64,000 bases of DNA. Source: Clostridiales bacterium (GTDB lineage Bacteria; Bacillota; Clostridia; Christensenellales; CAG-138). Shown here piece by piece: positions 1 through 9,500 of the stretch. The notes below the pieces were generated by a model that saw only the letters and a program-made list of their open reading frames with translations, was not told the origin of the DNA and ran no database searches. The stretch lies in NCBI GenBank assembly GCA_004554165.1, contig SFNQ01000013.1, forward strand, positions 32,030 to 96,029, written 5' to 3'. The position numbers and the translations under genes are program-made. How positions within the stretch are numbered: position 1 is the stretch's first letter; each line of letters begins with the position of its first letter.

Positions 1-279
1 CACCGCCACCGGCACGAGATCGTTCTGCGACACGTTCTGCGCGCCGGTGACGATCTGGAGCGTTTCGCTGCCCACGTCCACCCGGCAGATGTTCAGGTGG
101 TCGGAGTTTTCGTGCTTTCTGATCTCCAGCACCCGGCCCACCACCACGCCGGACACGCCGGGCAGCTCGGGCTCGACTGTGGCGATCTCAAAGCCGCGCC
201 ACATCATTTTTTCCACAAACTCGTCGTTTGTGACGTTATAGTCCACGTATTCTTTCAACCATCTGAGCGGTAGCTTCAT
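1..279 (-). CDS. pheT: Phenylalanyl-tRNA synthetase beta subunit, N-terminal fragment
   Basis: The first 93 codons of PheT are present and the gene continues past the left edge. The visible part begins MKLPLRWLKEYVDY and contains the start of the tRNA-binding (EMAP/OB-fold) domain, with the family-typical run G-VVVGRVLEIRKHENSDHL and then QIVTGAQNV. PheT pairs with PheS as an (alpha-beta)2 enzyme that charges tRNA-Phe in the cytoplasm. It lies 16 bp after pheS on the same strand, with a GGAGGGA ribosome site just upstream of its ATG, so it is co-transcribed with pheS and controlled by the same T-box leader. Confidence 0.95.
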   Translation of the reverse strand, partial: MKLPLRWLKEYVDYNVTNDEFVEKMMWRGFEIATVEPELPGVSGVVVGRVLEIRKHENSDHLNICRVDVGSETLQIVTGAQNVSQNDLVPVAV

Positions 280-295
280 AAACCGTATCCCTCCT

Positions 296-1324
296 TTAGA
301 ACTGCCTGAGGAAGCGCGCGTCGTTCTCGTATTCCAGGCGAATGTCCGAGATGCCGAACTTGAGGCTTGCAACGCGGTCCACGCCGATGCCGAAGGCCAG
401 CGCGGTCCATTCCTTCGGGTCGAAGCCGCAGTTTTCCAGCTCGTGCGGGTTGGTGACGCCGCAGCCGAGGATTTCGATCCAGCCCGTGCCCTTGCAGACG
501 CGGCAGCCCTTGCCGCCGCAGATGGTGCAGCTCATGTCCATCTCCGCGGACGGCTCCGTGAAGGGGAAGTAGGAGGGGCGCAGGCGGGTTTTCACATCCT
601 CGCCGAACACGGCGTGGACAAAGGCGTCCAGCGTGCCCTTGAGGTCGCCGAGGGTCAGGCCCTTGTCCATGATGAAGCCCTCCATCTGCATGAACACCGG
701 CGAGTGGGAGGCGTCCACCTCGTCCACACGGAACACGCGACCCGGCATGACGAGCCGGAAGGGAGGCTTGACGCTCTTCAGCGCGCGGATCTCGCAGGGC
801 GAGGTGTGCGTGCGCAGCACAACGCTGTCGTTGACGTAGAAGGTGTCCTGCATATCGCGGGCAGGGTGGTCCGGCGGCAGGTTCAAAAGGGTGAAGTTGT
901 TCTCGTCCAGCTCGATCTCCGGCCCGCCAAAGAGCGAAAAGCCCATGCCAACCAGCGCGTCGCGGATTTCGCGGTAGGTCTGGGTCATGGGGTGCAGCCG
1001 GCCCATGGGGCGTGTGCGCACGCCCGGCCCGGTCACATCGATGCGCTCCCGCTCAAAGCGGGCGGCCTGCGCGGCCTTTTGCAGCGCCTCGCGGCGTTCG
1101 CTGAGCGCCGCCTCCAGCGCCTGCTTGACGCGGTTGGCCTCCGCGCCGACGGCTGCGCGCTCCTCCGGCGCCAGCTTGCCCATGGTGCGAAGAATTCCGG
1201 TGAGCTGTCCGCTCTTGCCCAGCAGCGAAACGCGAAGCTGCTCCAGCTCCTCGGCGGTCTGGCCGTTTTTGAACTGCTCCAGCGCCTCGTCGCGAATCGT
1301 TCTGAGCGATTCCAATACTGACAT
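296..1324 (-). CDS. pheS: Phenylalanyl-tRNA synthetase alpha subunit
   Basis: This 342-residue protein has the normal PheS length. It carries an N-terminal coiled-coil tRNA-binding arm (about residues 1-90) and the class II catalytic core. Motif 2 is visible around RVFRVDEVDASHSPVFMQ and motif 3 in FGIGVDRVASLKFGI near the C-terminus. The segment GCRVCKGTGWIEILGCG is also typical. It aminoacylates tRNA-Phe together with PheT. The ATG lies directly after a GAGGACAA-type ribosome site and follows a T-box leader, so expression should respond to uncharged tRNA-Phe. Confidence 0.97.
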   Translation of the reverse strand: MSVLESLRTIRDEALEQFKNGQTAEELEQLRVSLLGKSGQLTGILRTMGKLAPEERAAVGAEANRVKQALEAALSERREALQKAAQAARFERERIDVTGPGVRTRPMGRLHPMTQTYREIRDALVGMGFSLFGGPEIELDENNFTLLNLPPDHPARDMQDTFYVNDSVVLRTHTSPCEIRALKSVKPPFRLVMPGRVFRVDEVDASHSPVFMQMEGFIMDKGLTLGDLKGTLDAFVHAVFGEDVKTRLRPSYFPFTEPSAEMDMSCTICGGKGCRVCKGTGWIEILGCGVTNPHELENCGFDPKEWTALAFGIGVDRVASLKFGISDIRLEYENDARFLRQF

Positions 1325-1339
1325 AGCTTGTTGTCCTCC

Positions 1340-1610
1340 TCATAAATACAACGCTGTGAAAAAAACGCCCCGTCCCGCAAGGGACGAAGCGTCGTGGTAC
1401 CACCCTCATTCGCCCCGCGAAAGCCGCAGGGCCTCAAGGCTGTAACGGGCCGGCCCGTCGCGGGCTACAGGCGCAAAGGGCAGGCGCGTTCACCCGCAAG
1501 GCTCCGGGGCGAACTCCTCTGACGCTTTCGCTCGCATGCCGCTTGCAGCAAACGCGGCACTCTCTGCGGCGGCGAAACGCCATTTTCCCCATCATCGCCA
1601 TGCAATATTT
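1340..1610 (-). promoter_or_regulatory. T-box riboswitch leader of pheS-pheT
   Basis: Read on the minus strand, the leader holds the canonical T-box antiterminator sequence AGGGTGGTACCAC (1394-1406), whose GGUACC core pairs with the acceptor end of uncharged tRNA. A terminator hairpin and a T7 run follow at once. The upstream 200 bases are strongly self-complementary, fitting Stem I and Stem II/III. A GAGTTC stretch just before the central helices (about 1510-1520) is a candidate UUC specifier, but I could not fold the leader to confirm this. The position directly before pheS gives the tRNA-Phe assignment. Confidence 0.9.
1359..1391 (-). terminator. T-box terminator hairpin before pheS
   Basis: On the minus strand CGCTTCGTCCC pairs with GGGACGGGGCG across a TTGC loop, allowing two G-U pairs, followed by seven Ts. 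It overlaps the 3' side of the T-box antiterminator, as required for a tRNA-dependent switch. Confidence 0.9.
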
Positions 1611-1613
1611 CCA

Positions 1614-2582
1614 TTATTCTACCACCGTGGCTGCCGCGCCGTCAAGGAGGATATGAAGGGTTCCGGTCTCATCCGTCCGGAGAATCCGTGCGCCGCAGGC
1701 GGCAAGCCGCTCCAGCGCCGCGTCGCCGGGCGGGGCGCTTCCCGCGCTGATGAGGGCGATTGTTGGCTGGACGGCGGAGAGAAAGCGCTGGCTGGAGGCC
1801 TCTCCGCTGCCATGGTCGCCCGCAAGGAGCACGTCCGCATGCAGCAGCTCGTTCGGCAGGACCTTCACCGCCATGCGCTCCGCCAGCGCGTGGGCGTCGC
1901 CGGCCAGCAGAATGGCGCTCTTGCCGTATTGAAGGCGCAGCATGAGGCTGCGGTCCTCCGCCGAGGGATACGTTACGTCGTGCGGGGACAGGACGCGCAG
2001 CTCCACGTTCTCCGCCCAGTCGATCACGGAGACGAAGCTGGCCATGGTCTCGACAGGCGCAAGCCCCTGGGCGTCCAGCGCGCGGAGCAGCGGTTTTGCC
2101 AGCGGCGAGGCCAGGCAGTCCGCCGTCAGATAGCAGGCGGAGACGGGATAGCGCTCCACGATCGCCGCCATGCCGCCCAGCCGCGATTCCACCGGACGGG
2201 AGACAAAGACCGCGTCCAGCCGCGCAACCGAATGCGCCTGCAAAAAGGCGTCGATGGCCTCCGCGTCCGCCCCGCAGCCCGCATCCACAAGCAGGGTGCT
2301 GCCATCCGCGGCGCGGGCAAAGAAGCAGTCGCCCTGCACGTCGAGAACATAGGCCTCCAGCAGCAGAACCTCGCCGGCTGCATCCGTAATCGGCGTGGCG
2401 GCGGGCGGCGCGGGCGTTGGCGTGGGGGCGGAACCGCCCCCATCCCCCGCAAGGTAAGAATAAACGGCTGCGCCCAGCGACAGCAGAAACAGCGCCGCAA
2501 TCAGCAGCGCAAGGCCCCACTCCGGCAGGCCTTGGCGGGACGGGCGCTCCAATTCCTCAAAATCCCCGTTTTGCAAAAACAC
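1614..2582 (-). CDS. ComEC-type metallo-beta-lactamase-fold protein lacking its metal motif
   Basis: This 322-residue protein starts at GTG (GGAG seven bases upstream). It has one N-terminal membrane helix (about residues 24-46), a proline/threonine linker, then a domain that resembles the C-terminal MBL domain of ComEC/Rec2. Landmarks are DVQGDCFF (for DVGQGDA), LLVDAGCGAD and LLAGDAHALAE. The motif that normally binds two metals, HxHxDH, is replaced by SRPVES at VFVSRPVESRLGG. The protein is therefore predicted to be membrane-anchored with the fold outside the cell but without normal nuclease activity. It is 41 bp after xdhC, likely in one transcript. A structural or nucleic-acid-binding role is possible but unproven. 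Confidence 0.75.
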   Translation of the reverse strand: MFLQNGDFEELERPSRQGLPEWGLALLIAALFLLSLGAAVYSYLAGDGGGSAPTPTPAPPAATPITDAAGEVLLLEAYVLDVQGDCFFARAADGSTLLVDAGCGADAEAIDAFLQAHSVARLDAVFVSRPVESRLGGMAAIVERYPVSACYLTADCLASPLAKPLLRALDAQGLAPVETMASFVSVIDWAENVELRVLSPHDVTYPSAEDRSLMLRLQYGKSAILLAGDAHALAERMAVKVLPNELLHADVLLAGDHGSGEASSQRFLSAVQPTIALISAGSAPPGDAALERLAACGARILRTDETGTLHILLDGAAATVVE

Positions 2583-2623
2583 AGAACCACTCCATTCCTG
2601 GGCAGGGGGACAGCAGACCGGGA

Positions 2624-3643
2624 TCAGGCCTTCCGGCGGCTTTGGATCAGCTCCGCCGCAATGCTGACGGCAATCTCGGCGGGCGTTTGCGCGCCGATGG
2701 GCAGGCCGATGGGCGCATGGATGCGGGCGATGTCGTCCTGGGAGAAGCCCGCTTCCCCAAGCCGCCTGCGGATCATGGCGATCTTTTCCCGGCTGCCGAT
2801 GCAGCCGATGTAGGCGGCCCCTGTGCGCAGCGCCTGCTCGAGCACGGCGTAGTCCGTCATGTGGCTCCTTGTCATGGTGACGATCTCATCCTCCGGGCCG
2901 ATGGACAGGCCGGCCAGCGCTGCCGAAGGCTGGTCGACGATGCAGCGCGCGGCGGCGGGAAAGGCTGTTTTACAGCAGAGCTCCGGCCGGTCGTCAATGA
3001 CCGCGAAGGGGGTTTCCAGCACGCCCAGCAGCGCGCCCAGCTTCCGGGCCACATGCCCCGCGCCGAACAGATAGGTTTTGCGCTCCCGGGGCAGCGGCAT
3101 GCAGAACCAGGCCGGTTCGCCGGACTGGTATACGGGCTGGTTCCAGAGAAAAGGCCGAAGCTCCGCCAGGGTGACGGATTTTGAGAACGATACCGCCTGC
3201 CCGTCGGTGAGCGCGGGTTCCACCCCAAGCCCCCCCGCCCCGGATTGCAGGCGCAGCGCCAGCCAGCCGCCGCCATCGCCGCACAGCGCGGCCGCATCGG
3301 AAAACAGCGTGGCAAAGCGCACATCGCCGCCGGGCAGATACCACAGGCCCACCGTGACCTCTCCGCCGCAGATCGCGCCGGGCCCGTCCGGCTGGCGTGC
3401 GCCCAGCGTGTGAAAGCTGCGCACCGCGGAGCGGCCCTCGCCCAGCAGCGCAAGACCAAGCTGAATGACCGAAAACTCCATCTCGCCGCCGCCTACGGTG
3501 CCGCTGGTGGACCCGTCCGGCAGCAGGAGCATCTGTGTGCCCGCGCCACGGGGCGTAGAGCCGCTAACCCGCAGCACCGTGGCCAGCATGGCGGACTCGC
3601 CCTGCCGCAGGTGCTGCGCTATGGTCGTATACAATCGTTTCAT
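2624..3643 (-). CDS. XdhC/CoxI family molybdenum-cofactor insertion protein
   Basis: This 339-residue protein has both halves of the XdhC family. The N-terminal CoxI domain (about residues 10-75) contains VSGSTPRGAGTQML and GTVGGGEME. The C-terminal Rossmann domain starts at YLFGAGHVARKLG (about 190) and ends with YIGCIGSREKIAMIRRRL. Family members bind molybdenum cofactor, promote its sulfuration and help insert it into xanthine dehydrogenase-type hydroxylases. No such hydroxylase lies in the window, so its client must be elsewhere. The ATG is preceded by ACGGAGGAAGC and a promoter at 3667-3695. Confidence 0.88.
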   Translation of the reverse strand: MKRLYTTIAQHLRQGESAMLATVLRVSGSTPRGAGTQMLLLPDGSTSGTVGGGEMEFSVIQLGLALLGEGRSAVRSFHTLGARQPDGPGAICGGEVTVGLWYLPGGDVRFATLFSDAAALCGDGGGWLALRLQSGAGGLGVEPALTDGQAVSFSKSVTLAELRPFLWNQPVYQSGEPAWFCMPLPRERKTYLFGAGHVARKLGALLGVLETPFAVIDDRPELCCKTAFPAAARCIVDQPSAALAGLSIGPEDEIVTMTRSHMTDYAVLEQALRTGAAYIGCIGSREKIAMIRRRLGEAGFSQDDIARIHAPIGLPIGAQTPAEIAVSIAAELIQSRRKA

Positions 3644-3666
3644 CGGCGCTTCCTCCGTTTTTTATC

Positions 3667-3695
3667 AGTATAGCGGGTATGGGGCGGGAAGACAA
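3667..3695 (-). promoter_or_regulatory. Sigma-A-type promoter for xdhC and the MBL-fold gene
   Basis: On the minus strand TTGTCT (3690-3695) is separated by exactly 17 bp from TATACT (3667-3672). The -10 lies 24 bp before the xdhC start. Confidence 0.7.
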
Positions 3696-4166
3696 GGAGG
3701 GCAGGGACGGAAGGGGGGTGCAGAGCGCAGTCAAAAGGTTATACAAAAAAGGATTCCTGCCGGCGGCGGTTGCGGTAAACGGCGGAACGATTTTGGAAAA
3801 AGTGTTTTTTCGATGGACGGGAAGGGGAAGCCACGCCCCGAGGAAAGATTTGGCACCCCGTCGCAGGCAAACGCCTGCCGCAGCGCAACGCGCTTGGCGG
3901 CACGGGCGGTATCCGGCGATGGCGAAGGAACGGCCGCCCACACGCCCCTGCCGCAGCGGGGAGGGGAACAGAATCCGTTGGACAGCCCTGCTCTCGGAGA
4001 AGCGGGTCGCCGGGTCGCGACATACCTGCGCGGAGCCGGGAGCGGGCGATGCACCCCTGAGGGAAAGCGCCGGCGAAAGGCGCTTCGATTCGGAAGGAGG
4101 CACCACGCGGGAGCCATGGCGCGAAGGCCGTTATAGCCGGGGCCGGCGGATTGGAAAACGCCCTTT
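3696..4166. other. Gene-less intergenic stretch
   Basis: About 470 bp with no coding region I can support. It is open in several frames on both strands, as expected for GC-rich DNA, but the translations are rich in R, P, G and A and show no domain. A small hairpin, GCGCC-GGCGAAA-GGCGC, sits near 4068. No clear T-run terminator for the downstream minus-strand gene was found. Confidence 0.5.
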
Positions 4167-5345
4167 TTACTGCACCTCAAGCGGTACGCGGCTTGCGGTC
4201 CGATGTTCTTCAACAAGGTGCTCGTAGCGGTCAAGCACGCGGTCAATGACTTCGGGCCAGGGCAGGTAGATGGTCTTTCTGGCACATTCGCCCAGCCGCC
4301 GGGCAAGATCCGGCTCGTCCAGCGTCCGCTGGAGCGTGGCCGCAAGGCTCTCCGGGGTATCCTCGCAGAGCAGGCCGTTTTCGCCGTCGCTGATGGCCTC
4401 CGCGGCCGCACTGCCGCGAACGACCACGCTGGCCGTGCCCATGGCTGCGGCTTCACGCACCACCATGCCAGAAGTATCGTAGAGCGAGGGAAATACGAAC
4501 ATGGTCGCCGCCTGATACAGGCCGTTCAGCAGCTTGTCCTCGCACAGATGCCCGGTGCAGACCGTCCGTTCACCCAGGGAAAGGCTGTCCGCCAGCTTCT
4601 GAATCGCCGCTACATCGGGGCCGGTGCCGGCGAGCACCAGCTGAAAGTCCGCGCCGCGCTCCCGGAGAAGGGCCATGGCCTCAAGAATGTGGCGGATATT
4701 CTTCTTCCAGTTCATCTGGCCGCAGTAGAGGAAGACCGGCGCGTCTCCGAGATGGAAGCGCTCCCGTGCCAGCGCAAGCTGCTCGTCCGTGGGCGCAACA
4801 TTCGGCGTGCCGTTGGGCATGACGACGATCCTGCCCGTATAGCCATAGTCCCGCAGGGTGTCCGCCGAGCTGTAGCTGACCGTCCAGACCTCGTCGCAGC
4901 GCTCATAAAAGCCAACCACATACCGCACGCCGATATCCGCCAGCATCTCTGCGCGGGTGAGCTGGTAAAAATCATCGTAGTATTTGGAGTGGAAGGTGCC
5001 GATCACCGGAATTCCCCGCCGTCTGCCGATGCGCAGCGCCTCCTGCCCGGCGATGAAGGGGCTGTGGGCGTGGATGATGTCGAGCTGCACCTTCTGGATG
5101 CGCATGTTGTAGTGCGTGTCCAGCAGGGGGATACCGGTCTGGTACTGCTTCTGCTTGGGCAGATTGCGGCTCACAAATTCGATCAGCTCAAAGGGTGCGC
5201 CGCCCATATAGCCCCTGTCCGCCATGGGCGCTACCACATAGCACTCATGACCCTTGCCGGCAATGGTCATGGCATAGTTGTATACAACCCGTCCGACACC
5301 GTCCACAATGGGGAAGAAGGTATCCGAAAACTGACCGATTCGCAT
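4167..5345 (-). CDS. GT4-family glycosyltransferase, glycolipid or envelope type
   Basis: This 392-residue protein has the two Rossmann-like domains of GT-B glycosyltransferases. The N-terminus MRIGQFSDTFFPIVDGVGR has the acceptor-side glycine loop. The C-terminal donor domain shows FLYCGQMNWKKNIRHILEA and the GT4 signature REAAAMGTASVVVRGSAAAE (E-x7-E type), then GENGLLCED. The closest functional types known to me are Firmicute diacylglycerol glucosyltransferases and related membrane-glycolipid enzymes, so it probably transfers a sugar from a nucleotide donor at the cytoplasmic face of the membrane. I chose ATG 5345 because AAAGGAGG lies ten bases before it. A longer frame exists but lacks a ribosome site. 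Acceptor unknown. Confidence 0.85.
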   Translation of the reverse strand: MRIGQFSDTFFPIVDGVGRVVYNYAMTIAGKGHECYVVAPMADRGYMGGAPFELIEFVSRNLPKQKQYQTGIPLLDTHYNMRIQKVQLDIIHAHSPFIAGQEALRIGRRRGIPVIGTFHSKYYDDFYQLTRAEMLADIGVRYVVGFYERCDEVWTVSYSSADTLRDYGYTGRIVVMPNGTPNVAPTDEQLALARERFHLGDAPVFLYCGQMNWKKNIRHILEAMALLRERGADFQLVLAGTGPDVAAIQKLADSLSLGERTVCTGHLCEDKLLNGLYQAATMFVFPSLYDTSGMVVREAAAMGTASVVVRGSAAAEAISDGENGLLCEDTPESLAATLQRTLDEPDLARRLGECARKTIYLPWPEVIDRVLDRYEHLVEEHRTASRVPLEVQ

Positions 5346-5506
5346 GCGCGGCGTAGCCTCCTTTGCATTGCACTGTTGTATTCCGGGCAAGAAGATTATA
5401 ACACGGCGCCGCGGAAACCACCCTTAAATTTTTATGAATTTCGGCGCTGCCGCAGTTCTTTCACACTTTTATCCGCAAGCGGGGACCAAACCCGCAGCCC
5501 GGAGCC

Positions 5507-6472
5507 TCAGTCCCCCGATTCCGGAGCGCCGTCTGCGGGCTGCGCCGGCGCGTCCTCCCGGACGGGAACGAGGTCCTCCGCCGAAACCGCGCGGGGCGGT
5601 TTTTTGCAGAGATGACGGAAGATTGCCTCGATGACGGCGGAATCGGTCGTTTGCGAGAATTTTCGGGCAAAGAGGCGGTCGCTGTCGAGAAGGAGCGCGA
5701 GGTCGTCCATCCGGAAGGTATACGGCGCGCCCCGCTCCCAGTCGATCAGCCGATAGCAGCTCGGTACGATTGCCTCGCGGAACGGAGAATTGTATGCCAG
5801 CGTCTGCAAAAAGAGTTCGTCGGCGTTTTTCGTCCGGTAAAAGCACTTGCGGATCAGGGGGAGCTGCTGCAGAACGTACTCCGCAAAAGCCTGTGGAATG
5901 GAGAACCAGTTGTCGCCAAAAACATAGGAAAGACCGGAGCGCGCCATGCGGTTTACGCCAAGCGCCCGCTGCAGGCGGCAGAATAACTGGTCGAGCAGCG
6001 AGAGATACGCCCTGGCGCGCGTTTCGCCGCGCCCGATCAGGTTTTGCAGCGGATGGTATTGTGCAAGCCGCTGTTCCAGCAGGGCCTGCGCCGGATGGAA
6101 ATTGCATCCGAGGTAGATGCGGTCGTCAGACGCTAAAAAGAATGCGTGGATCTCATCCTGTGTCTTGATGGGCAGATCAACGCCGGAGAGCAGGTGATAG
6201 TAAGCGTAGGAACCTCTGGCGGCCGCCATGTCCAGCAGGCGCAGTTCGCACCTGATCTGCGAATCTCCGCCCCAGCTCACGGGCATCCGCTCCGCAAGAT
6301 AAAGGTTGGAAGAGGTCAGAAGTGCATAGAGCCGGGCGGGATCAAAGCCGCGCGCTCTGCGGTCCACATGCAGATAGATGTCGTTGCGCGGATCGTCAAG
6401 CAGCTGGAGGAGCGTTTCAAGAAGCCCGAATTCATGGTGCGCCATGATGAGATAAGCGTGTCGCGTTCGCAT
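5507..6472 (-). CDS. GT14 (core-2/I-branching type) glycosyltransferase
   Basis: This 321-residue protein begins MRTRHAYLIMAHHEFGLLE and continues with the GT14/Branch-domain landmarks DIYLHVDRRA, PVSWGGDSQIRCELRLLD, YYHLLSGVDLPIKTQDEI and NADELFLQTL. Bacterial members are usually encoded with envelope or capsule genes and add a branching sugar. ATG 6472 was chosen because GAGAGG lies nine bases upstream and the family homology begins there. The last ~30 residues (after HLCKK) do not belong to the family. They are encoded by a 74-bp sequence identical to the 3' end of the neighbouring RND gene, so the natural C-terminus has probably been replaced or extended. Confidence 0.88.
   Translation of the reverse strand: MRTRHAYLIMAHHEFGLLETLLQLLDDPRNDIYLHVDRRARGFDPARLYALLTSSNLYLAERMPVSWGGDSQIRCELRLLDMAAARGSYAYYHLLSGVDLPIKTQDEIHAFFLASDDRIYLGCNFHPAQALLEQRLAQYHPLQNLIGRGETRARAYLSLLDQLFCRLQRALGVNRMARSGLSYVFGDNWFSIPQAFAEYVLQQLPLIRKCFYRTKNADELFLQTLAYNSPFREAIVPSCYRLIDWERGAPYTFRMDDLALLLDSDRLFARKFSQTTDSAVIEAIFRHLCKKPPRAVSAEDLVPVREDAPAQPADGAPESGD
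5535..5608 (+). repeat. 74-bp exact direct repeat, copy A (inside GT14 gene 3' end)
   Basis: Identical base for base to 6605-6678, at a spacing of 1070 bp. On the minus strand it encodes KKPPRAVSAEDLVPVRED plus a few residues in both host genes, in the same reading frame. Confidence 0.97.
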
Positions 6473-6525
6473 GGAAGGATACCTCTCTTCAAGTATTGTA
6501 TTTGAAACGGGGGGACAGGCCGCCG

Positions 6526-9500
6526 TCAGCGGGGACTGTCGCCGCCGCGCCTGACGGCGCTTTCCCCTGCGGCAGGGTCGGCAAGCGGACCGTTTTCCCC
6601 GCCCGCGGGCTGCGCCGGCGCGTCCTCCCGGACGGGAACGAGGTCCTCCGCCGAAACCGCGCGGGGCGGTTTTTTGCACCATGCGTCGTAGATGGCCGGC
6701 ACGATGAACAGCGTCATCAGCGTCGCGTAGACGAGGCCGCCGATGGAAACCACCGCCACCGGCTGAATGAGCGAGGCCCCAGGGCCCGCGCCCATGGCCA
6801 TGGGAATCAGGCCGAGAATGGTGGTCAGCGCCGTCATGAGTACGGGCCGCAGGCGCAGGCGGCAGGCCTCGAGCACGGCCTCGCGCCGCTCCATGCCGCC
6901 CTGCCGGAGCTGGTTCATGCAGTCGATCAGCACGATGCCGTTGTTGACGATGATGCCGACGAGCATGACGAAGCCGATCATGGAAACAATGCTGATTTCA
7001 AAGCCGGCAACCAGCAGCGCCAGCAGGCCGCCCGTGAACGCCAGCGGAATGGTCAGCATGACGATAAAGGGAGAAAGCAGCGACTGGAACTGCGCCACCA
7101 TGATGAGATACACGATCACAATGCCCAGCAGCAGCATCAGCAGAAGATCGTTCATGGCCTCCATGATGGTCTCGTTCTCGCCGGAGAATTCGAGACGGAA
7201 GCCCTCCGGCAGCGCATAGCCGGCAAGCGTGCGCTCTGCGTCTGCGGTCACCAGCGTAACGTTATGGCCCGGCTTCAGCGCGGCCGTAATGGAGAGGTAC
7301 CGCCGCTGCTCGGAGCGGGCGATGGATTGGAGCGTTTCACCCTCGGAAAAGACGGCGATGTCGCGCAGCGGGACGCGCTGCTTTTTCCCCTCCCGGTCGG
7401 TGAGCGTCAGCACAAGGTTTTTTATGTCGCTGACGGAGACGCCCGACTCGTCCGCCACGATGACTACGTCGTTGCCGCTGTCGGCAACGGAGGCGGCGGT
7501 GGATTCGTTCCGGATGGCTTTGGCAATCTCCATGTACACCTGCGCCGTGGTCAGTCCCTGGCGCATGGCCTTTTCTTTATCCACGCGGATGGAAAGCTCC
7601 GGCGTGGTGCGCTCAAGGCCGTCCGAAACGGTTTCCACGCCGGGCACCTGCGCCAGCAGTCCGGCCACCTCCCTTGCGCACTGCTGGAGGCCGTCCAGGT
7701 CCTCGCCGTAGAGGTTGACCGTGATGCCGCTGCCGGAAAGCGCGGACATATCCATGCCGGAGCTGCTTGCGCTGACCTCGCAGTCCAGATCCGCGCACAG
7801 CGATTCCAGCTCGTTGGCAATCTCGGCGCTGGTTTTTTCCTTGTCGCTGCGCAGCACCACATACATCTCCAGCTCGTTGGCGCTGGCGCCGGCGGACAGG
7901 CCCACCATGCCGCCCAGCCCCTGGGATTGCATGACGCCCACGGTGTCCACATAGGGGAGCGCAGAGAAGCGCTCGTAGATCTCGTCCGCCATGGCGGCGC
8001 TGTCGGCAAGGGTTGCCGTTTCATCCAGCGTGATGTCAAGACTGATCTGCGTGCTGTCCATCTCGGGCATGTAGGCAAAGCCGCGGGAAATGGCGGCGTA
8101 GCCCGAGAGCAGGAGCAGGAGCAGCGAGAGCAGGAGGACCGGCGCCTTGTGGCGCAGCACGACGGCCAGCAGCCGCGTATACAGCCGGGCCAGACGGTCG
8201 AACAGCGCTGGTTTTTTCTGCTCCTGCACGCGGCGGAGTACGCCGCTGGACAGGGCGGGGATCAGCGTCAGCGCCACGATCAGGCTGGCCAGCAGCGAAT
8301 AGCCGATGGTCAGCGCCATGTCCGCAAAGAGCTGCCGCGTCATGCCCTCAACAAAGACGATGGGCAGGAACACGCAAACCGTGGTGAGCGTTGAGGCGGT
8401 GATGGCTGCGGCCACCTGCGCCGCGCCGGAGATGGCCGCGCGGTAGACGGATTCGCCGTTTTTCCGCAGGCGGTAGATGTTTTCGATGACGACGATGGAG
8501 TTGTCCACCAGCATGCCAACGCCCACGGCCAGGCCCGACATGGAGATAACGTTGAGCGTTACGCCGGAAAAATACATGAGCGCCACCGCAAAGGTCAGGC
8601 TGATGGGGATGGAACAGGCGATGATGAAGGTGGGCCGGACGTCGCGCAGAAACAGCAGCAGGATCAGCATCGCCAGCGCGGCGCCGATGAGCAGGTTTTG
8701 CAGCACGGAGTTGACCACAAGGTGGATGTAATCGCCCTGATCCATCAGCGTGGTGAAGGACAGGCCCTCGTAGCGCTGCCGGAACCCGTCGAAGGCGTTG
8801 AGAATATTTTCGGATACGGTGGCCGTCGCGTAATTCGACTGCTTGTTGAAGGTCAGCAGTACGCCGTCGCTGCCGTTGATGCGGGCGTAGGTGCTGTCCG
8901 CGTTGTCCGCAATGAGGACCTCCGCCACGTCCGACAGGCAGACCGGCTCCAGCCCGTCAAGGCCCAGGTCCAGCAGGATCAGGCCGTTCAGCTCCTCTGC
9001 GGACTGGAAGGAATCTCCCACATAGACCAGCCAGTCCACGCCGTCCTCCGTCACATAGCCCGCGGGCATGGAGAAATCCTGCGCGCCGAGGATGGAGGCT
9101 ACGGTTTCCAGCGTAACGATATCGTTGGCGTCGGCTGCGTCGTAGGCATCCTGCTTGGCCTCGGAGAGTTCTTCGGCGGCTTCGTCCAGCTGCTCCTGTG
9201 CCTCCGACAGCTCCTCCCGGGCGTTTTTGATCTGGCGCGAGCCGCTGTTGAGCTGCTTTTCCGCGGCCGCCAGTTCTGCGGCGGTCTGGGTCTTTTTCTC
9301 ATCCAGCGCCTTTTGCGATTCGGCCAGCGTGGCAAGCTGCGCTTCGGCGGCGGAGAGGGCCGCGCGGTTTGCGCTCAGGTCCGCCCTGGCGGCGGCCGCG
9401 GCGCTGACCGAGGCCTCCAGCTCCTGAAGCTTTGCCTTATCCTCCGCGGGCTGCTGGTCCGGCGGCAGGGCGGCCAGGCTGTCCCGCAGCGCGTCCCGCG

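Noticed and set aside
443..1321. A 292-codon open frame on the plus strand opposite pheS
   Set aside because: It is the antisense shadow of pheS, with no ribosome site and an H/R/A-rich translation.
6496..8394. A 632-codon plus-strand frame opposite the RND gene
   Set aside because: It overlaps a well-supported exporter and gives an H/Q/G/R-rich translation without domains. GC-rich codon bias explains it.
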